Shown here: one piece after another, positions 36,101 through 44,965 of the stretch
How the letters are laid out: every line of letters starts with the position of its first letter
Position numbering within the stretch: the stretch's first letter is position 1
Source of the DNA: CAZYFH01 sp965249175
GTDB lineage: Bacteria > Acidobacteriota > Vicinamibacteria > Vicinamibacterales > UBA8438
Direction: 5' to 3'
DNA: 64,000 bases
Assembly (NCBI GenBank): GCA_965249175.1
Contig: OZ252227.1
Coordinates: 4,030,001-4,094,000, forward strand
The notes under the pieces: generated by a model
What the model saw: the letters and a program-made list of their open reading frames with translations, nothing else
The model's database searches: none
Told to the model about the DNA's origin: nothing
Position numbers and translations under genes: made by a program

Positions 36101-36133
36101 CTGCTGGCGTATCTGCGGCAGCACGAGCACTGA
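33131..36133 (+). CDS. PVC-type c-haem lipoprotein: beta-propeller, HEAT repeats, CxxCH domain
   Basis: 1000 residues. A lipoprotein signal ends LAWAVSGC. Residues ~35-425 form a sugar-dehydrogenase/NHL-like beta-propeller (VVEMGDYPTRPEGSP, HNINGLTWGLDNWVYAANG). Residues ~430-830 are HEAT-like alpha repeats, and the C-terminus (~855-1000) is a cytochrome c domain with CAQCH (879-883). The last part, DGELLNGIVTAETASSVTL, is the Haem-binding/'PVC-type' extension. Architectures like this are frequent in Planctomycetes, Verrucomicrobia and Acidobacteria and are thought to oxidise carbohydrates outside the cell. Coupled to the Gfo/Idh/MocA gene. Haem attachment would require the Ccm system. Confidence 0.88.
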   Translation: MPRSLPVAGQTVAVLTLAWAVSGCFNGDGKGASLDPDEFIATAGLPDGLRLELAASEPAVVDPVGLTFDADGRMYVVEMGDYPTRPEGSPPLGRVKLLVDENLDGSYESWTLFADGLQYPTSVLPWRDGILVTQPPDILFLRDDDGDGIADTREPLFSGFPVANTQHNINGLTWGLDNWVYAANGGNHGGGHPTDAPDAVVSIRGMDFRFQPDTGALETSYETTGGHGIAFDAWGRMFGTHNLNHVQHMVFPTAYLARNPLLAVPTTRHMISNHGSSAQLFQLSDAETRVNHPEQSGRFSGGSGIAFYGGGALGAAYDASLFVNDVVVNVVHQDVLTADGPSFAATRRAEGVELLAGRDNWFRPVTLATGPEGALYVVDMHRAVIEHPEWIPDAVEATLDVRAGDDKGRIYRLVPREGLPTVRPDLASADLEALVAALAHPNKWWRDTAQRLLVERGDPAAAPLAAELLRSSHAAPARLHALWTLRGLSALEIEEIQDALADPAPGIRENALVLSEPRLRESEPLRRAVTALADDLDTRVRMQAALTLGTVDASQSREGLQAILARDAGHRWTRYAALAGLGNDAPDVLRALFARTTSLDTEAQTAGLLDAVRHLGAMAMSADGGELPALVRLSDRPGLADPWRAALLDGLADGLERVDAAPGATAAADALGPLIDSGATGVVRAALRVAAAAGIDDLAARDQALERARERAVDTRLAVDARAEEVAVLALGAYTQVGDTLFQLMHPQSPPTLQVAAARALASLDDPQRGAAALGRFRRYGAAVKGVVIDMLLRNRPFHEPLISELESGDLSVGELNLDLEQRRRLLRRSSDDIQTRAAALFGDHEFSNRQAVVDRWLPEVVGHRGNADRGAEHFQTLCAQCHLFRDVGFSVGPDLGMAFTKGEEDLLTSILDPSAALAPEYANYLVETADGELLNGIVTAETASSVTLGRANGETDTLLRSRIGTIRTEGRSLMPDGLEQGLDAGGLADLLAYLRQHEH

Positions 36134-36195
36134 TGATGACAACGGAGCCGAACCATGTCGCAAAGGCCTTCAGACTCGCGGGGGGAGACAACGCC

Positions 36196-37668
36196 ATGAC
36201 GATCGCCAAGAATCGCGTTGCGCTCACCGCGCTCGCTGCCATCCTGGTGCTGAGCGCCGCCGCCTCGGCGCAGACCTCTGCACGGACAATGACGGCCGGG
36301 GTGGCCAAGGGGGTGATCACGAACGACTCCCCGCTCGTGATGGTCAATGGACGGGTGTCGGAGGGCACCCGTGAAGACATCCACGCGCGGGTGCTGGTGC
36401 TCAACGACGGCGCCAGCCGGCTGGTGTTCGTCACCTACGACCTGAACTGTCTCGACGTCGCGACCCCCATCCTGCGGCAACGGGTGCGACGCGAGCTGGG
36501 TATCGACTCATCGCATCTGATCCTGCTGGCCACGCACAACCACAATGCTCCGATCCAGATCAATCCGGACAACTTCGCCTACGGGCGGCGACTGGCCGAC
36601 CAGATGTTCGGGCTGATCGAGGAGGCGATCGCCGCCGAACAGGGACCGGTGCGCGTGGAGCTCGGCTCTGGGCACGGCTACTTCATCACAGCCCGGGGCA
36701 ACGCACCGGTCGACTACGAGATTCAGTTGCTGCGGGTCGTCTCTGCGGGCGCCCCGGTGGCGATGCTCTTCAGCCACGGCACCCACCCCGCGCAGGCCTC
36801 ACGCTCGATGATCGACGCCGGTCACCCCGGCTACGCGATGAACGAAATCGAGGAGGCGTTTCCAGGGGTGCTGGCGATGTACGCCGACGCCTCGGGCGGC
36901 AACCAGTTCCCGCGGCAGCCGGCCGGCTGGCAGAACCGCGTCGCGGACGCGCGCGAGGCGGGTGGCGGGGCCTACGACGCGCTGCTCGAAGCGCGCGCGC
37001 GCGAGCTCGGTCACGAGCTGGCCGAGGCAGTGCGTCAAATCGTGAACGGGCCGCTCCAGGATGTCACCGGGCCGATCACGAGCAGTATCGAAGTGGTGGG
37101 GTTGCCGCTGGCGCCTCCTATCTCGCGCGAGGAAGCGCTGGCGATGGCCGAGGAGTTCCCGCCCGACGTCGGGTTCGTGCACTACCCCAACCGGTATCGC
37201 GGCACCAACTGGGTCCGGATGCTGCTGCGCTACTACGAGAACGGCATCCCGTTTCCCACCACCACCACCGAGATGATCTGCACCGACGACACCTATCTGA
37301 TCCACGAGACCGACGAGGAGTTTCTGGCCCGCTACGACGACCGCATCCACGACGACTCACCCTGCATCTACAACGAAGTGATCGTGGCGAGGCTGGGACC
37401 GATGCCGATCGTCGCGATGCAGGGGGAGATCTGCGCCCCGATCGGCGCCCGCATCAAGGACGTCTTCCGCGCCGACATGCCGATCATGGTGTTCGGCTAC
37501 ATGGGCGAGCACAATCTGTACATACCGACCCGTGAGCTGGTGCGGCTGAATGCCTACCAGGCACAGGTCATCCAGATACAGTACGCCTCGCCCGTCGGTT
37601 GGGCGCCGGAGGTCGAGGACGAGATGGTCGCGCACGTCGTGCGGATGGTGGCGGGGATTCTGGAGTGA
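36196..37668 (+). CDS. Exported neutral/alkaline ceramidase-like (N-terminal domain) protein
   Basis: 490 residues. Signal peptide VALTALAAILVLSAAASAQ follows the ATG at 36196, which has a purine-rich GGGGGAGA upstream; an earlier in-frame ATG at 36133 would put 21 residues before it. The core TAGVAKGVITNDSP, RVLVLNDGASRLVFVTYD, LILLATHNHNAP and VAMLFSHGTHPA matches the pattern of the neutral ceramidase N-terminal domain, where the His residues bind zinc. The C-terminal block MPIMVFGYMGEHNLYIP is also typical. It hydrolyses amide or ester bonds in relatives; many bacterial members are of unknown substrate. Confidence 0.75.
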   Translation: MTIAKNRVALTALAAILVLSAAASAQTSARTMTAGVAKGVITNDSPLVMVNGRVSEGTREDIHARVLVLNDGASRLVFVTYDLNCLDVATPILRQRVRRELGIDSSHLILLATHNHNAPIQINPDNFAYGRRLADQMFGLIEEAIAAEQGPVRVELGSGHGYFITARGNAPVDYEIQLLRVVSAGAPVAMLFSHGTHPAQASRSMIDAGHPGYAMNEIEEAFPGVLAMYADASGGNQFPRQPAGWQNRVADAREAGGGAYDALLEARARELGHELAEAVRQIVNGPLQDVTGPITSSIEVVGLPLAPPISREEALAMAEEFPPDVGFVHYPNRYRGTNWVRMLLRYYENGIPFPTTTTEMICTDDTYLIHETDEEFLARYDDRIHDDSPCIYNEVIVARLGPMPIVAMQGEICAPIGARIKDVFRADMPIMVFGYMGEHNLYIPTRELVRLNAYQAQVIQIQYASPVGWAPEVEDEMVAHVVRMVAGILE

Positions 37669-37703
37669 GGGCCCGTCGTGGAATCGCAGCGAAGGAGCGG
37701 AAG

Positions 37704-39806
37704 ATGAGACCCACGGCCCGCGGGTTTCTTACCGGGTGCGCGCTCGGGTGCGTTGTCGCGGCGTTGGCGACGGTCGAAATCGGTCGGTTGCACGCCCACG
37801 GAACCGAGGCCCGTTACGTGCAGGAAATCGACTGGCCAAAGCCGCGCATCGCGCACACCTATGGGCTGAGCTACTCCGAGCTGGGCCTCGGCGCCTACCG
37901 AAACGAGATCGAGATGCGCACGGTTGGCGGCCGGCAGTGCGTGGAGGGTGGGCTGATCGGGCTCGACGTCGACGACGATTATGGATTTGACGTCGACGAG
38001 TCGGTGACGTTGACGCTGACCTACGCCACGGCGTTCACCAACCCGTTCGTGGTGGTCTGGGACCAGAACGGTGGCAACAGCCTGGGCCGGACAGCGGAGA
38101 TCCAGCCCGAGACAGGAGGACCGCTGCGTGCGATCACGCTGACACTCGACCGCGCACGCCTCGCCGGGCAAGGCACTCGAGGCATCGACATCGCTGTGGG
38201 CAGCCGCGCGGGGTTGTGCCTGTGCGACGTCCAAGTGGTCCGCGCTGGGACCACCGATGCCCCGACGGCGTTCGGTCGCGTGCGGCTGGAGGTGACGGAC
38301 GCCGCATCGGGTGAGCCGATGCCCGCGCGCGTCGGGCTCTACGATTCGACGGGAAGGATGCCGTTGCCTTCGGACGACGCGATCATGGTGCATCGCTTCA
38401 CAGACGAAGTGCGCCGGCTGTGGGTCGGCCCGCGGGCGTTTTGGCCCGTCGAGCATCGACAGGCGTTCTACCTGAACGGGAGCTACGAGGCCCGGGTGCC
38501 CGCGGGGACCTACGAGCTCGTTGTCACCCGAGGGATCGAGTATCGGATTCACCACGGCCAGGTCGAGATTCGATCCAACGAGACGCGCACCGTGCCGATC
38601 GCCCTGGAGCGCTACATCAACCAGCCGGACCGCGGGTGGTACTCCGGCGATGCGCACATTCACATCCAGCGAGACACGACCCAGGACGAAAACACCTGGG
38701 CGCAGGTGGCGGCCGAGGATGTACACGTCGGGAACTTGTTGCAGATGGGCAATATCGCCGGGACGCATTTCGGACAGCCGGCGTGGGGGGCGGCGGGCCG
38801 CTTCGAGCGTGACGGCCACGCGCTCGTCTCCGGGCAGGAGGATCCGCGGACGGTCCATCGCGGACACACGATTCACCACAATCTGCAACAGCCGCTGCAC
38901 GTCGGCCCCGAGGGCTATTTTCTTTATCACCAGGTCTTCGAGGAATCACATCGGCAGGGCGGTCTGTCCGGCTACGCGCATCAGGCGGAGCTGTTCAACG
39001 GCCGCCGCGGCATCGCCCTGGACGTGCCGTTCGGGATCGTCGACTTCGTCGAGATCCTGCAGCAAGGACGCCTGCCCACGGACCTGTGGTACGGCTTCCT
39101 CAACCTCGGCTACAAGCTGCTCCCGGCCGCCGGCTCCGACTTCCCGTATATGGACCTACCGGGTGTCGTGCGGAGCTACGTGAAGATCGATGGTCCCTTC
39201 AGCGTCGACGCCTGGTTCGATGCCTTTCGCGCGGGACGCCTGTATGTCACCAACGGACCGCTGTTGGAGCTGACGGCGAACGGCCGGTCGCTGGGAGAGG
39301 AGCTGCATCTTGGACGTGGTGCCCGCGTCGAAGTCGTGGCGGAGGCTTCGCTCAACCCGGATCTCGACCGGCTGAATCGGCTGGAGCTGGTGGTGCACGG
39401 TGAGGTCGTGGCCACCGAATCGGCCAACGGCCGAAACCGGGTCCAGCTCCGCACGACGCTGACGGCGGACCGAAGCTTGTGGCTCGCGGTTCGGGCGTTT
39501 GGTGAGCGTCAGGAGCAGCGAAACATCACGGTGGCGCACAGCGCGCCGATCTACGTGATCGTCGACGACCGGCCGTTCTATCAGGACGAGCGGGTGCCAG
39601 AGCTGGTAGCGCTGCAACGTACCCGACTGCGGGAGCTGCTGACCGAAGCGGTCGATCCCGATTCTGACCTCGAGCCATGGGACACCCGGAGTCTGCTCTC
39701 CGAGCTGTGGCCGGCCCAGCGTCGTCTACTCGAACCGCGGGTCGAGGAGGCGGATGCGCGGTACCGGGCACTGCTGGCAGAGGTCGATGGCTCCGCGCAA
39801 CGGTGA
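37704..39806 (+). CDS. Exported CehA/McbA-family (PHP-like) metallohydrolase
   Basis: 700 residues. ATG 37704 follows AAGGAG closely and opens a signal peptide (FLTGCALGCVVAALATVEIG). Residues ~30-330 are beta-rich and of unknown fold, including a carboxypeptidase-regulatory-like segment VRLEVTDAASGEPMPARVGL. The PHP-like metal site starts WYSGDAHIHIQRDT, followed by AAGSDFPYMDLPG. CehA relatives hydrolyse carbamates such as carbaryl, but most environmental members have unknown natural substrates. Lies 35 nt after the ceramidase-like gene and may share its operon. Confidence 0.75.
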   Translation: MRPTARGFLTGCALGCVVAALATVEIGRLHAHGTEARYVQEIDWPKPRIAHTYGLSYSELGLGAYRNEIEMRTVGGRQCVEGGLIGLDVDDDYGFDVDESVTLTLTYATAFTNPFVVVWDQNGGNSLGRTAEIQPETGGPLRAITLTLDRARLAGQGTRGIDIAVGSRAGLCLCDVQVVRAGTTDAPTAFGRVRLEVTDAASGEPMPARVGLYDSTGRMPLPSDDAIMVHRFTDEVRRLWVGPRAFWPVEHRQAFYLNGSYEARVPAGTYELVVTRGIEYRIHHGQVEIRSNETRTVPIALERYINQPDRGWYSGDAHIHIQRDTTQDENTWAQVAAEDVHVGNLLQMGNIAGTHFGQPAWGAAGRFERDGHALVSGQEDPRTVHRGHTIHHNLQQPLHVGPEGYFLYHQVFEESHRQGGLSGYAHQAELFNGRRGIALDVPFGIVDFVEILQQGRLPTDLWYGFLNLGYKLLPAAGSDFPYMDLPGVVRSYVKIDGPFSVDAWFDAFRAGRLYVTNGPLLELTANGRSLGEELHLGRGARVEVVAEASLNPDLDRLNRLELVVHGEVVATESANGRNRVQLRTTLTADRSLWLAVRAFGERQEQRNITVAHSAPIYVIVDDRPFYQDERVPELVALQRTRLRELLTEAVDPDSDLEPWDTRSLLSELWPAQRRLLEPRVEEADARYRALLAEVDGSAQR

Positions 39807-40072
39807 GGGCTTACCGATGGCGGTTTCCGGCGCGCGGTTCGAATCCCGAAGGCGGACGGGAGGCATCAAACGGGTCAGTTGCGTTGATGTCGTTAACCAG
39901 GCGGCGTGGCGGGGGTGTTCGCGTGGCACTCCAGTCCCGGGGCGACACTAGGAGGCAAATCGCTAGTCGGCGGCGGCTCGACGGGCCCCCAGCGAACAGC
40001 AAGTTTCGAATTGCGCAGAATCGCTCCCGCGTCTAACGTAGGGTGACCCGCAGAGAAGAAGGTCTAGGTGAG
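39807..40072. other. Non-coding gap
   Basis: No gene supported. GGTTCGAATCCC at ~39836-39847 resembles a tRNA T-arm, but no cloverleaf can be built around it. Confidence 0.5.
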
Positions 40073-41212
40073 ATGAGGGACCGATGTCGCGCGCTGGCGG
40101 CGGTGTTAGTCGCTGCACTGGCCCTCATCCCCGTCGCGTGCCAGGCCCCCCCGTCCCCGACTGCGGTAGACACGGACACCTCACTCCGCACACCGTGGGG
40201 CGAGCCGGACCTGCAGGGCATCTGGACCGACACGACCGCGACGCCGCTCGAGCGTCCCGCGCAGTTCGCCGGACAGGAGTTCTTTACAGACGAGGAGCGC
40301 GCCGAGCTGGATGAGCAACGCGCGGCGCTGCGCCGCTTCGACACCCGCTCGGAGGCGGGGACCCCTCTGGATGTCGCCGGCGCGTACAACGCGGTGTATC
40401 AGTCGGTGAAGAAAACGGGGCGACGCACGTCGCTGATCGTAGACCCGCCGGACGGGCGCGTGCCGCCGTTGACGGCAGCGGGACGGCGGCGGGTGGACGC
40501 GGACCGGCGCGGGCGCGCCTCGTTTGAGGAGTTGGCCGGGAGCTACGGCACCGAGCGCATGAATCGAGCCGACGGCCCTGAAGATCGCGGCCGAGCCGAG
40601 CGCTGTCTCGGCAACCGATTGCCGGCGCTCGGCGGCTACTCTCGGATTGTCCAATCCCCCGGATATGTGGCGATCTACTATGAGGCCGGCCAGGGCGGCG
40701 GCGGCAATCGCATCATCCCCCTCGACGGGAGTGCGCATCTTCCCTCACACATTCGCCAATGGTACGGGGACCCGCGCGGCCGATGGGAGGGGAATACGCT
40801 CGTCGTCAATACCACGAATTTCACCCGCAAGACGAACTATCGAGGGTCCCGCGAGACTCTGCATCTGATCGAACGGTTCACACGCGCCGACGGCCAGACG
40901 CTCCAGTATGACGCCACGTTCGACGATCCGACGACGTTCACGCGACCTTGGACCGTGATGGTTGAGCTGACGAAGCAAGACGATCGGCACAATCGGATTT
41001 TCGAATCCACGTGTCACGAGGGGAACTACGGCATGACGGGCATTCTCGTGAACACGCGCGCCGCCGAGCAAGCCTTCGCCGAGGGTCGAGGTCCGGATCC
41101 GGCCACGACGGGTCTCGCCCTTCGCGCCGCCGACGGGACTGATGATCGAAACGATCCGCTGCGCGGGCGGCGGCCTGGGATCGTCGAGGGACGGGACCCC
41201 GGAGCCCGGTGA
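40073..41212 (+). CDS. Lipoprotein of the WEGNTLVV family (unknown function)
   Basis: 379 residues. A lipoprotein signal ends ALALIPVAC. The protein belongs to a group common in Acidobacteria-like genomes, recognisable by PDLQGIWTDTTATPLERPA near the N-terminus and HIRQWYGDPRGRWEGNTLVV and TFTRPWTVMVEL near the C-terminus. No catalytic motif or known domain can be named. The next gene is a paralogue with the same C-terminal layout, and a DUF6152-type gene follows, a recurring association. ATG 40073 is chosen because the signal peptide follows at once. Confidence 0.75.
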   Translation: MRDRCRALAAVLVAALALIPVACQAPPSPTAVDTDTSLRTPWGEPDLQGIWTDTTATPLERPAQFAGQEFFTDEERAELDEQRAALRRFDTRSEAGTPLDVAGAYNAVYQSVKKTGRRTSLIVDPPDGRVPPLTAAGRRRVDADRRGRASFEELAGSYGTERMNRADGPEDRGRAERCLGNRLPALGGYSRIVQSPGYVAIYYEAGQGGGGNRIIPLDGSAHLPSHIRQWYGDPRGRWEGNTLVVNTTNFTRKTNYRGSRETLHLIERFTRADGQTLQYDATFDDPTTFTRPWTVMVELTKQDDRHNRIFESTCHEGNYGMTGILVNTRAAEQAFAEGRGPDPATTGLALRAADGTDDRNDPLRGRRPGIVEGRDPGAR

Positions 41213-41255
41213 CGGCACGAGCCGTGGCGCGACGATTCCGCCGGAGACATTGACG

Positions 41256-42233
41256 ATGGGAGCTCGGTCCACACGCTTGATGTTGCTGGTCACAGCGGTC
41301 GCCGTGATCGCGGCGGGCGCCCTGACCGCGAGGCGGACCGCTGGTCAGGATCCGGCCGCACCATTACCCCGGACGGCAGACGGGAGACCCGACTTCAGCG
41401 GGATCTGGCAGGCAAACAACACGGCGAACTGGGATCTGCAGACTCACGTCGCGCGCCCGGTGGTGGCGCAACGCGGCGTGTACCCCGACGTGCCGGTTCT
41501 CGCGGCTCCGGTGGTCGCTCTCGGTTCGATCGGCTGGGCACCCGGGGGGCTCGGTGTGGTCGAGGGCGATGAGATTCCGTATCAGCCGTGGGCGGCGGCA
41601 AGGAAACGAGAGAACGTCGACAACTGGCTGGACCGTGACCCGGAGATCTCCTGTTATCTGCCCGGCGTGCCACGCGCCATGTACCTTCCCTACCCCCTGC
41701 AGCTGTTTCAGGGGACGAACAAGATCATGATGATCTTCGAGTTCGCCAACGCCCAGCGCATCATCCATCTGGACGAAGTGGAACCCTACCCCAACGAGGC
41801 CTGGATGGGGCACTCGGTGGGGCGCTGGGAGGGCGACACGCTCGTGGTCGACGTGACAAGCTTCACGCCGTACACATGGTTCGATCGGGCGGGCAACTTC
41901 CACAGCGATGCCCTGCACGTCGTCGAGCGGTACAGCTACCTCACGCCGGACGCGATTCGATATGAAGCCACCATCGACGACGCGAAGGTCTTCACTCGTC
42001 CCTGGACGATCACCATGCCCCTCTATCGGCGGTTGGAGGAGAACGCGCAGCTCACCGACTTCCGGTGCATTGAGATGGTCGAGGAAACGCTGTACGGGCA
42101 TCTGCGCAAGGCGCCCCTGGTGACACGCTGGGAGGGCAATACCATGAGCGTTGACGTCACGCGCCGGTTTGAGCCTGGTGACGAACGGGTTTACGACCGC
42201 CACCTCTCAGGCAATCCGCCCGAGGAACGGTGA
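41256..42233 (+). CDS. Exported WEGNTLVV-family protein, paralogue of preceding gene
   Basis: 325 residues. Signal sequence LMLLVTAVAVIAAGALTARR. Shared features are RPDFSGIWQANNTANWDL, MGHSVGRWEGDTLVVDVTSF, FTRPWTITMPLYRRLEEN and a second WEGNTMSVDVT near the end, which closes RFEPGDERVYDRHLSGNP. The middle part, DPEISCYLPGVPRAMYLPYPLQ, is typical of this branch. Function unknown; two repeats of 'GRWEGxTLxVDVTxF' suggest a beta-rich, calycin-like fold. ATG 41256 sits directly before the signal; longer upstream frames lack coding character. Confidence 0.72.
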   Translation: MGARSTRLMLLVTAVAVIAAGALTARRTAGQDPAAPLPRTADGRPDFSGIWQANNTANWDLQTHVARPVVAQRGVYPDVPVLAAPVVALGSIGWAPGGLGVVEGDEIPYQPWAAARKRENVDNWLDRDPEISCYLPGVPRAMYLPYPLQLFQGTNKIMMIFEFANAQRIIHLDEVEPYPNEAWMGHSVGRWEGDTLVVDVTSFTPYTWFDRAGNFHSDALHVVERYSYLTPDAIRYEATIDDAKVFTRPWTITMPLYRRLEENAQLTDFRCIEMVEETLYGHLRKAPLVTRWEGNTMSVDVTRRFEPGDERVYDRHLSGNPPEER

Positions 42234-42249
42234 CGGAGGAGAGGGTTCG

Positions 42250-42678
42250 ATGCAGGGGCGACGAACCGTTGGATCAATCGGACGTGCCGTCGTCGGTCTT
42301 CTCATGAGCGTGACTGCGGCGCCGGCGTCGGCACATCATGCGTTCTCTGCAGAGTTCGACGCGAACAAGCCGGTCACGTTCGACAAGGCGACGGTCACGA
42401 GGATGGAATGGACCAACCCCCACGTCTGGATTTACGTCGACGTGGAGCACGCGGACGGCGCAGTCGAGGCGTGGGCTATCGAGGCCGGGACGCCGAACGT
42501 GCTTTTCAGGCGCGGTTTCACGAAGGCGTCCCTGTTGCCCGGAACGCAGATCGTCGTCGACGGCTATCAGGCCAAGGACGGCTCGCGACGGGCGAACGGT
42601 CGGGATGTCACCTTCCCCGACGGGCGCACGCTGTTTCTCGGCTCGCCGGGCACTGGCGCCCCGGACGAACTCCGCTAG
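42250..42678 (+). CDS. DUF6152-type exported protein
   Basis: 142 residues. ATG 42250 follows a strong GGAGGAGAGG. The signal peptide ends APASAHHAFS. The mature start HHAFSAEFDANKPVTFDKAT and EWTNPHVWIYVDVEHADG are the recognisable signature of this small family, which accompanies WEGNTLVV proteins in many Acidobacteria. The last third, VDGYQAKDGSRRANGRDVTF, is also conserved. It has a single OB-like or beta-barrel domain by pattern; function unknown. 16 nt after the preceding gene, so probably co-transcribed. Confidence 0.8.
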   Translation: MQGRRTVGSIGRAVVGLLMSVTAAPASAHHAFSAEFDANKPVTFDKATVTRMEWTNPHVWIYVDVEHADGAVEAWAIEAGTPNVLFRRGFTKASLLPGTQIVVDGYQAKDGSRRANGRDVTFPDGRTLFLGSPGTGAPDELR

Positions 42679-42754
42679 GACGCACGATGAACTTACGTCG
42701 TGCCGTCCATCGCCGTGTGCGCGGAGGCCTCGGTGGCCTCCGCGCCCGCACAGA

Positions 42755-44965
42755 CTACTCCGCCAGCGGGTGCGGCCGGATTTGGAATCGCACCATCTCG
42801 CTCGTCGTGCCCTTGCCGCCCTCGTTGTGCCAATTGAACGAGTCGTAGCTCGCCCACACCCCGCGGCCCTTCCACCCCGCGTTCGGGTCGTCGATCCGCC
42901 CATCGAGGCCTCGTGTGTAGAAGCCGAGCGGGTACGGCACGCGCATGGTCACCCACTCGCCCGTCTCCGGCAACAGCGCCAGCAACGAGTCGGAGCCGGT
43001 GCCGTTTGCGATCGGGACGTTTGCGCCGAGCCCCAGCGTGTTGAACTGGTCTACCCAGTTGTAGTAGTGAAACTCCGCGTTCGCCGAGCTCGTCACGCCT
43101 TTGATCTTCGGACCGGGTGACTGATAGATGGTCCACCCCTCCGGGCACTGCTGCCCGGTGGCGGTCGGGCCGTTCGTGACTCGACATTTGCTGCGGTCGA
43201 AGCTCGCCAGGTGCCCGCTCCCGCCGAGCGCCGTCCAGATCACCCCGTTGCGATCGACGTCGATCCCCCGGGGGCCGAAGCCCCATCGGCTCGGGTCGAC
43301 CGCGTCGTTCTCGAACGGCGGCTCGTAGATCTCCGAGATGCAGCTTTGGGGTGGATTGTCGCCCGGGGTGATCCGGACAAGGCTCCCCGGCGTCGGGGAC
43401 GGCTTAGTCACCCAGACCGATCCGTCCGTCGGGTGCGGGATGACGCCGTAGTTGAAGCCCCTAAACCGGGTGTCCCTGGTCGGGTCGGTGACCCTCACCG
43501 ATCCGGGTCGCGTCACGTCGGGCCGCTCCGGCGGCTCGTTCCACGGCTTCGTGATCTTCCCGTCGCCGTTCGTGTCGAGCACCGTGGGGCACCACCCCTG
43601 CGCGGCGCGCTCGTCACCGGTCGCGTCATACAGCTTCGTGTTCACCCACCCGACGACGTCGACGTCGCCGCTCAGCCAGAGCGTGTCGTTCGCGTCGTCG
43701 GCAAACTGCAGGTGGTGCGTGCCGAAGCAGGTGTCGATCAGCGCGAAATCTTGCGCGTTCGCGTCGTAGAACGAGAGCTGCCGGGTCGCCGTCTCAGTCG
43801 GAAAGTACTTCGCCGATGGATGATCGGAGTCCCGGCACCACTCCGGTGTCTCGCGACCGGGTCGAATCGACTGCGTCAGCCAGACGCGCCCCTTGTCATC
43901 CATCATCGGGTTGTGCCCGCTGCCGCCCTCGCCCGTCGGCGGTCTCGGCTCGTTGCCCCAGTACAGCGACGGCACGGCCTCGGACCGGCCGACGTACTCA
44001 TCACGCACGCGTCCGCGCACCGGCACCCGGGCCGGCAAGTTCAACAGCGTCGACTGGTGAGTGTTCGGGTCGGTGATCGTCAGCGACCCGCCTCCCAAGC
44101 CGTAGACCGGCCCGTTGGCGTAGAGCGTGGGATTCCGCTTGTCGGTGACGATCTCGTCGTGGACGAAGATGCGCGGCCCGCCCCAGCCCCACATCGACAG
44201 GACGACGTTGCGCTCCTTGCCCTGCGGCCGCGGCGGCTCCGGCGGCACCTCGCCGGCCAGGATCCGGTCCGTCCAGTCGGCGTACATCTGGAGCGCCCGT
44301 TCACTCCCCATCCGATTCAGCCCGCTCAGCATCGACGGCCCGCTCCCGCCGGCACGGACCCGGTGCTCCCAGGCCGCCAGTGTCGAATCGAAGTCGCGGA
44401 TGTCAAGCATCGGCATCTCGCGCGTCGCCTTGTTGCCCATCTGATGACACAGCTGACAGCCGAGCTTCAGCCGGTCGATCCAGTGCGCCTGCGTTCGCAT
44501 CCCCTCGTGAATGCCGTTGCCCTGCGCCCCGGTGCCCGGGAACTCGTCTTCACCCGGGATCTCCAGCAGCGAGTACCAGTAGTTGGCCGGGTAGATCTCG
44601 GCTGCTTCCTTCGGCGTCGCCGCCGCCTTCGCCATCAGGGTCAGATCGTCGCCGGTCCGCGCTGCGGTCTTGTCCGAGTCGACCAGGCCGTAGCCGCGCA
44701 CCCAGACCTGGTAGCCGGCCACCGGCAGGTCCGGCACTAGAAACCGCCCGTCGTCGTCGGTGACGACGATCTTGCGGAACCCGGTCTCTAGGTCGGTCGT
44801 TTCGGCGATCACCCACACACCCGCCTCGGGCCCCCTCGCACTCCGCACGACGCCGCGGATGTCGTCGCTACCTGCCGCGACATCGGCATGAGCCAGCCAC
44901 AGGATGCTGCCGGCCCCGATCGCCGCCGCGCAGAGTAGTAGCGCCAGTCGAGTTGCCACGCGCAT
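42755..44965 (-). CDS. Exported c-haem protein: carboxypeptidase-regulatory-like domain plus propeller
   Basis: 736 residues. ATG 44965 has GGGGGAGG upstream and opens a signal peptide (LALLLCAAAIGAGSILWLAHA). Residues ~35-95 are a carboxypeptidase-regulatory-like domain (IRGVVRSARGPEAGVWVIAE, DDDGRFLVPDLPVAGYQVWV). A haem c site CQLCH is at 170-174. The C-terminal ~450 residues resemble a propeller of the Vgb/streptogramin-lyase type (VWLTQSIRPGRETP, FGPRGIDVDRNGVIWTALGG). No catalytic function can be assigned; members are abundant in Acidobacteria and probably periplasmic redox proteins. It runs against the surrounding plus-strand genes. Confidence 0.75.
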   Translation of the reverse strand: MRVATRLALLLCAAAIGAGSILWLAHADVAAGSDDIRGVVRSARGPEAGVWVIAETTDLETGFRKIVVTDDDGRFLVPDLPVAGYQVWVRGYGLVDSDKTAARTGDDLTLMAKAAATPKEAAEIYPANYWYSLLEIPGEDEFPGTGAQGNGIHEGMRTQAHWIDRLKLGCQLCHQMGNKATREMPMLDIRDFDSTLAAWEHRVRAGGSGPSMLSGLNRMGSERALQMYADWTDRILAGEVPPEPPRPQGKERNVVLSMWGWGGPRIFVHDEIVTDKRNPTLYANGPVYGLGGGSLTITDPNTHQSTLLNLPARVPVRGRVRDEYVGRSEAVPSLYWGNEPRPPTGEGGSGHNPMMDDKGRVWLTQSIRPGRETPEWCRDSDHPSAKYFPTETATRQLSFYDANAQDFALIDTCFGTHHLQFADDANDTLWLSGDVDVVGWVNTKLYDATGDERAAQGWCPTVLDTNGDGKITKPWNEPPERPDVTRPGSVRVTDPTRDTRFRGFNYGVIPHPTDGSVWVTKPSPTPGSLVRITPGDNPPQSCISEIYEPPFENDAVDPSRWGFGPRGIDVDRNGVIWTALGGSGHLASFDRSKCRVTNGPTATGQQCPEGWTIYQSPGPKIKGVTSSANAEFHYYNWVDQFNTLGLGANVPIANGTGSDSLLALLPETGEWVTMRVPYPLGFYTRGLDGRIDDPNAGWKGRGVWASYDSFNWHNEGGKGTTSEMVRFQIRPHPLAE

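Noticed and set aside
39836..39847. GGTTCGAATCCC, tRNA T-arm-like
   Set aside because: No matching T-stem, acceptor or anticodon arm in either direction.
43211..44740. 509-codon plus-strand open frame
   Set aside because: Antisense of the c-haem propeller-like gene; no start signal or domain.
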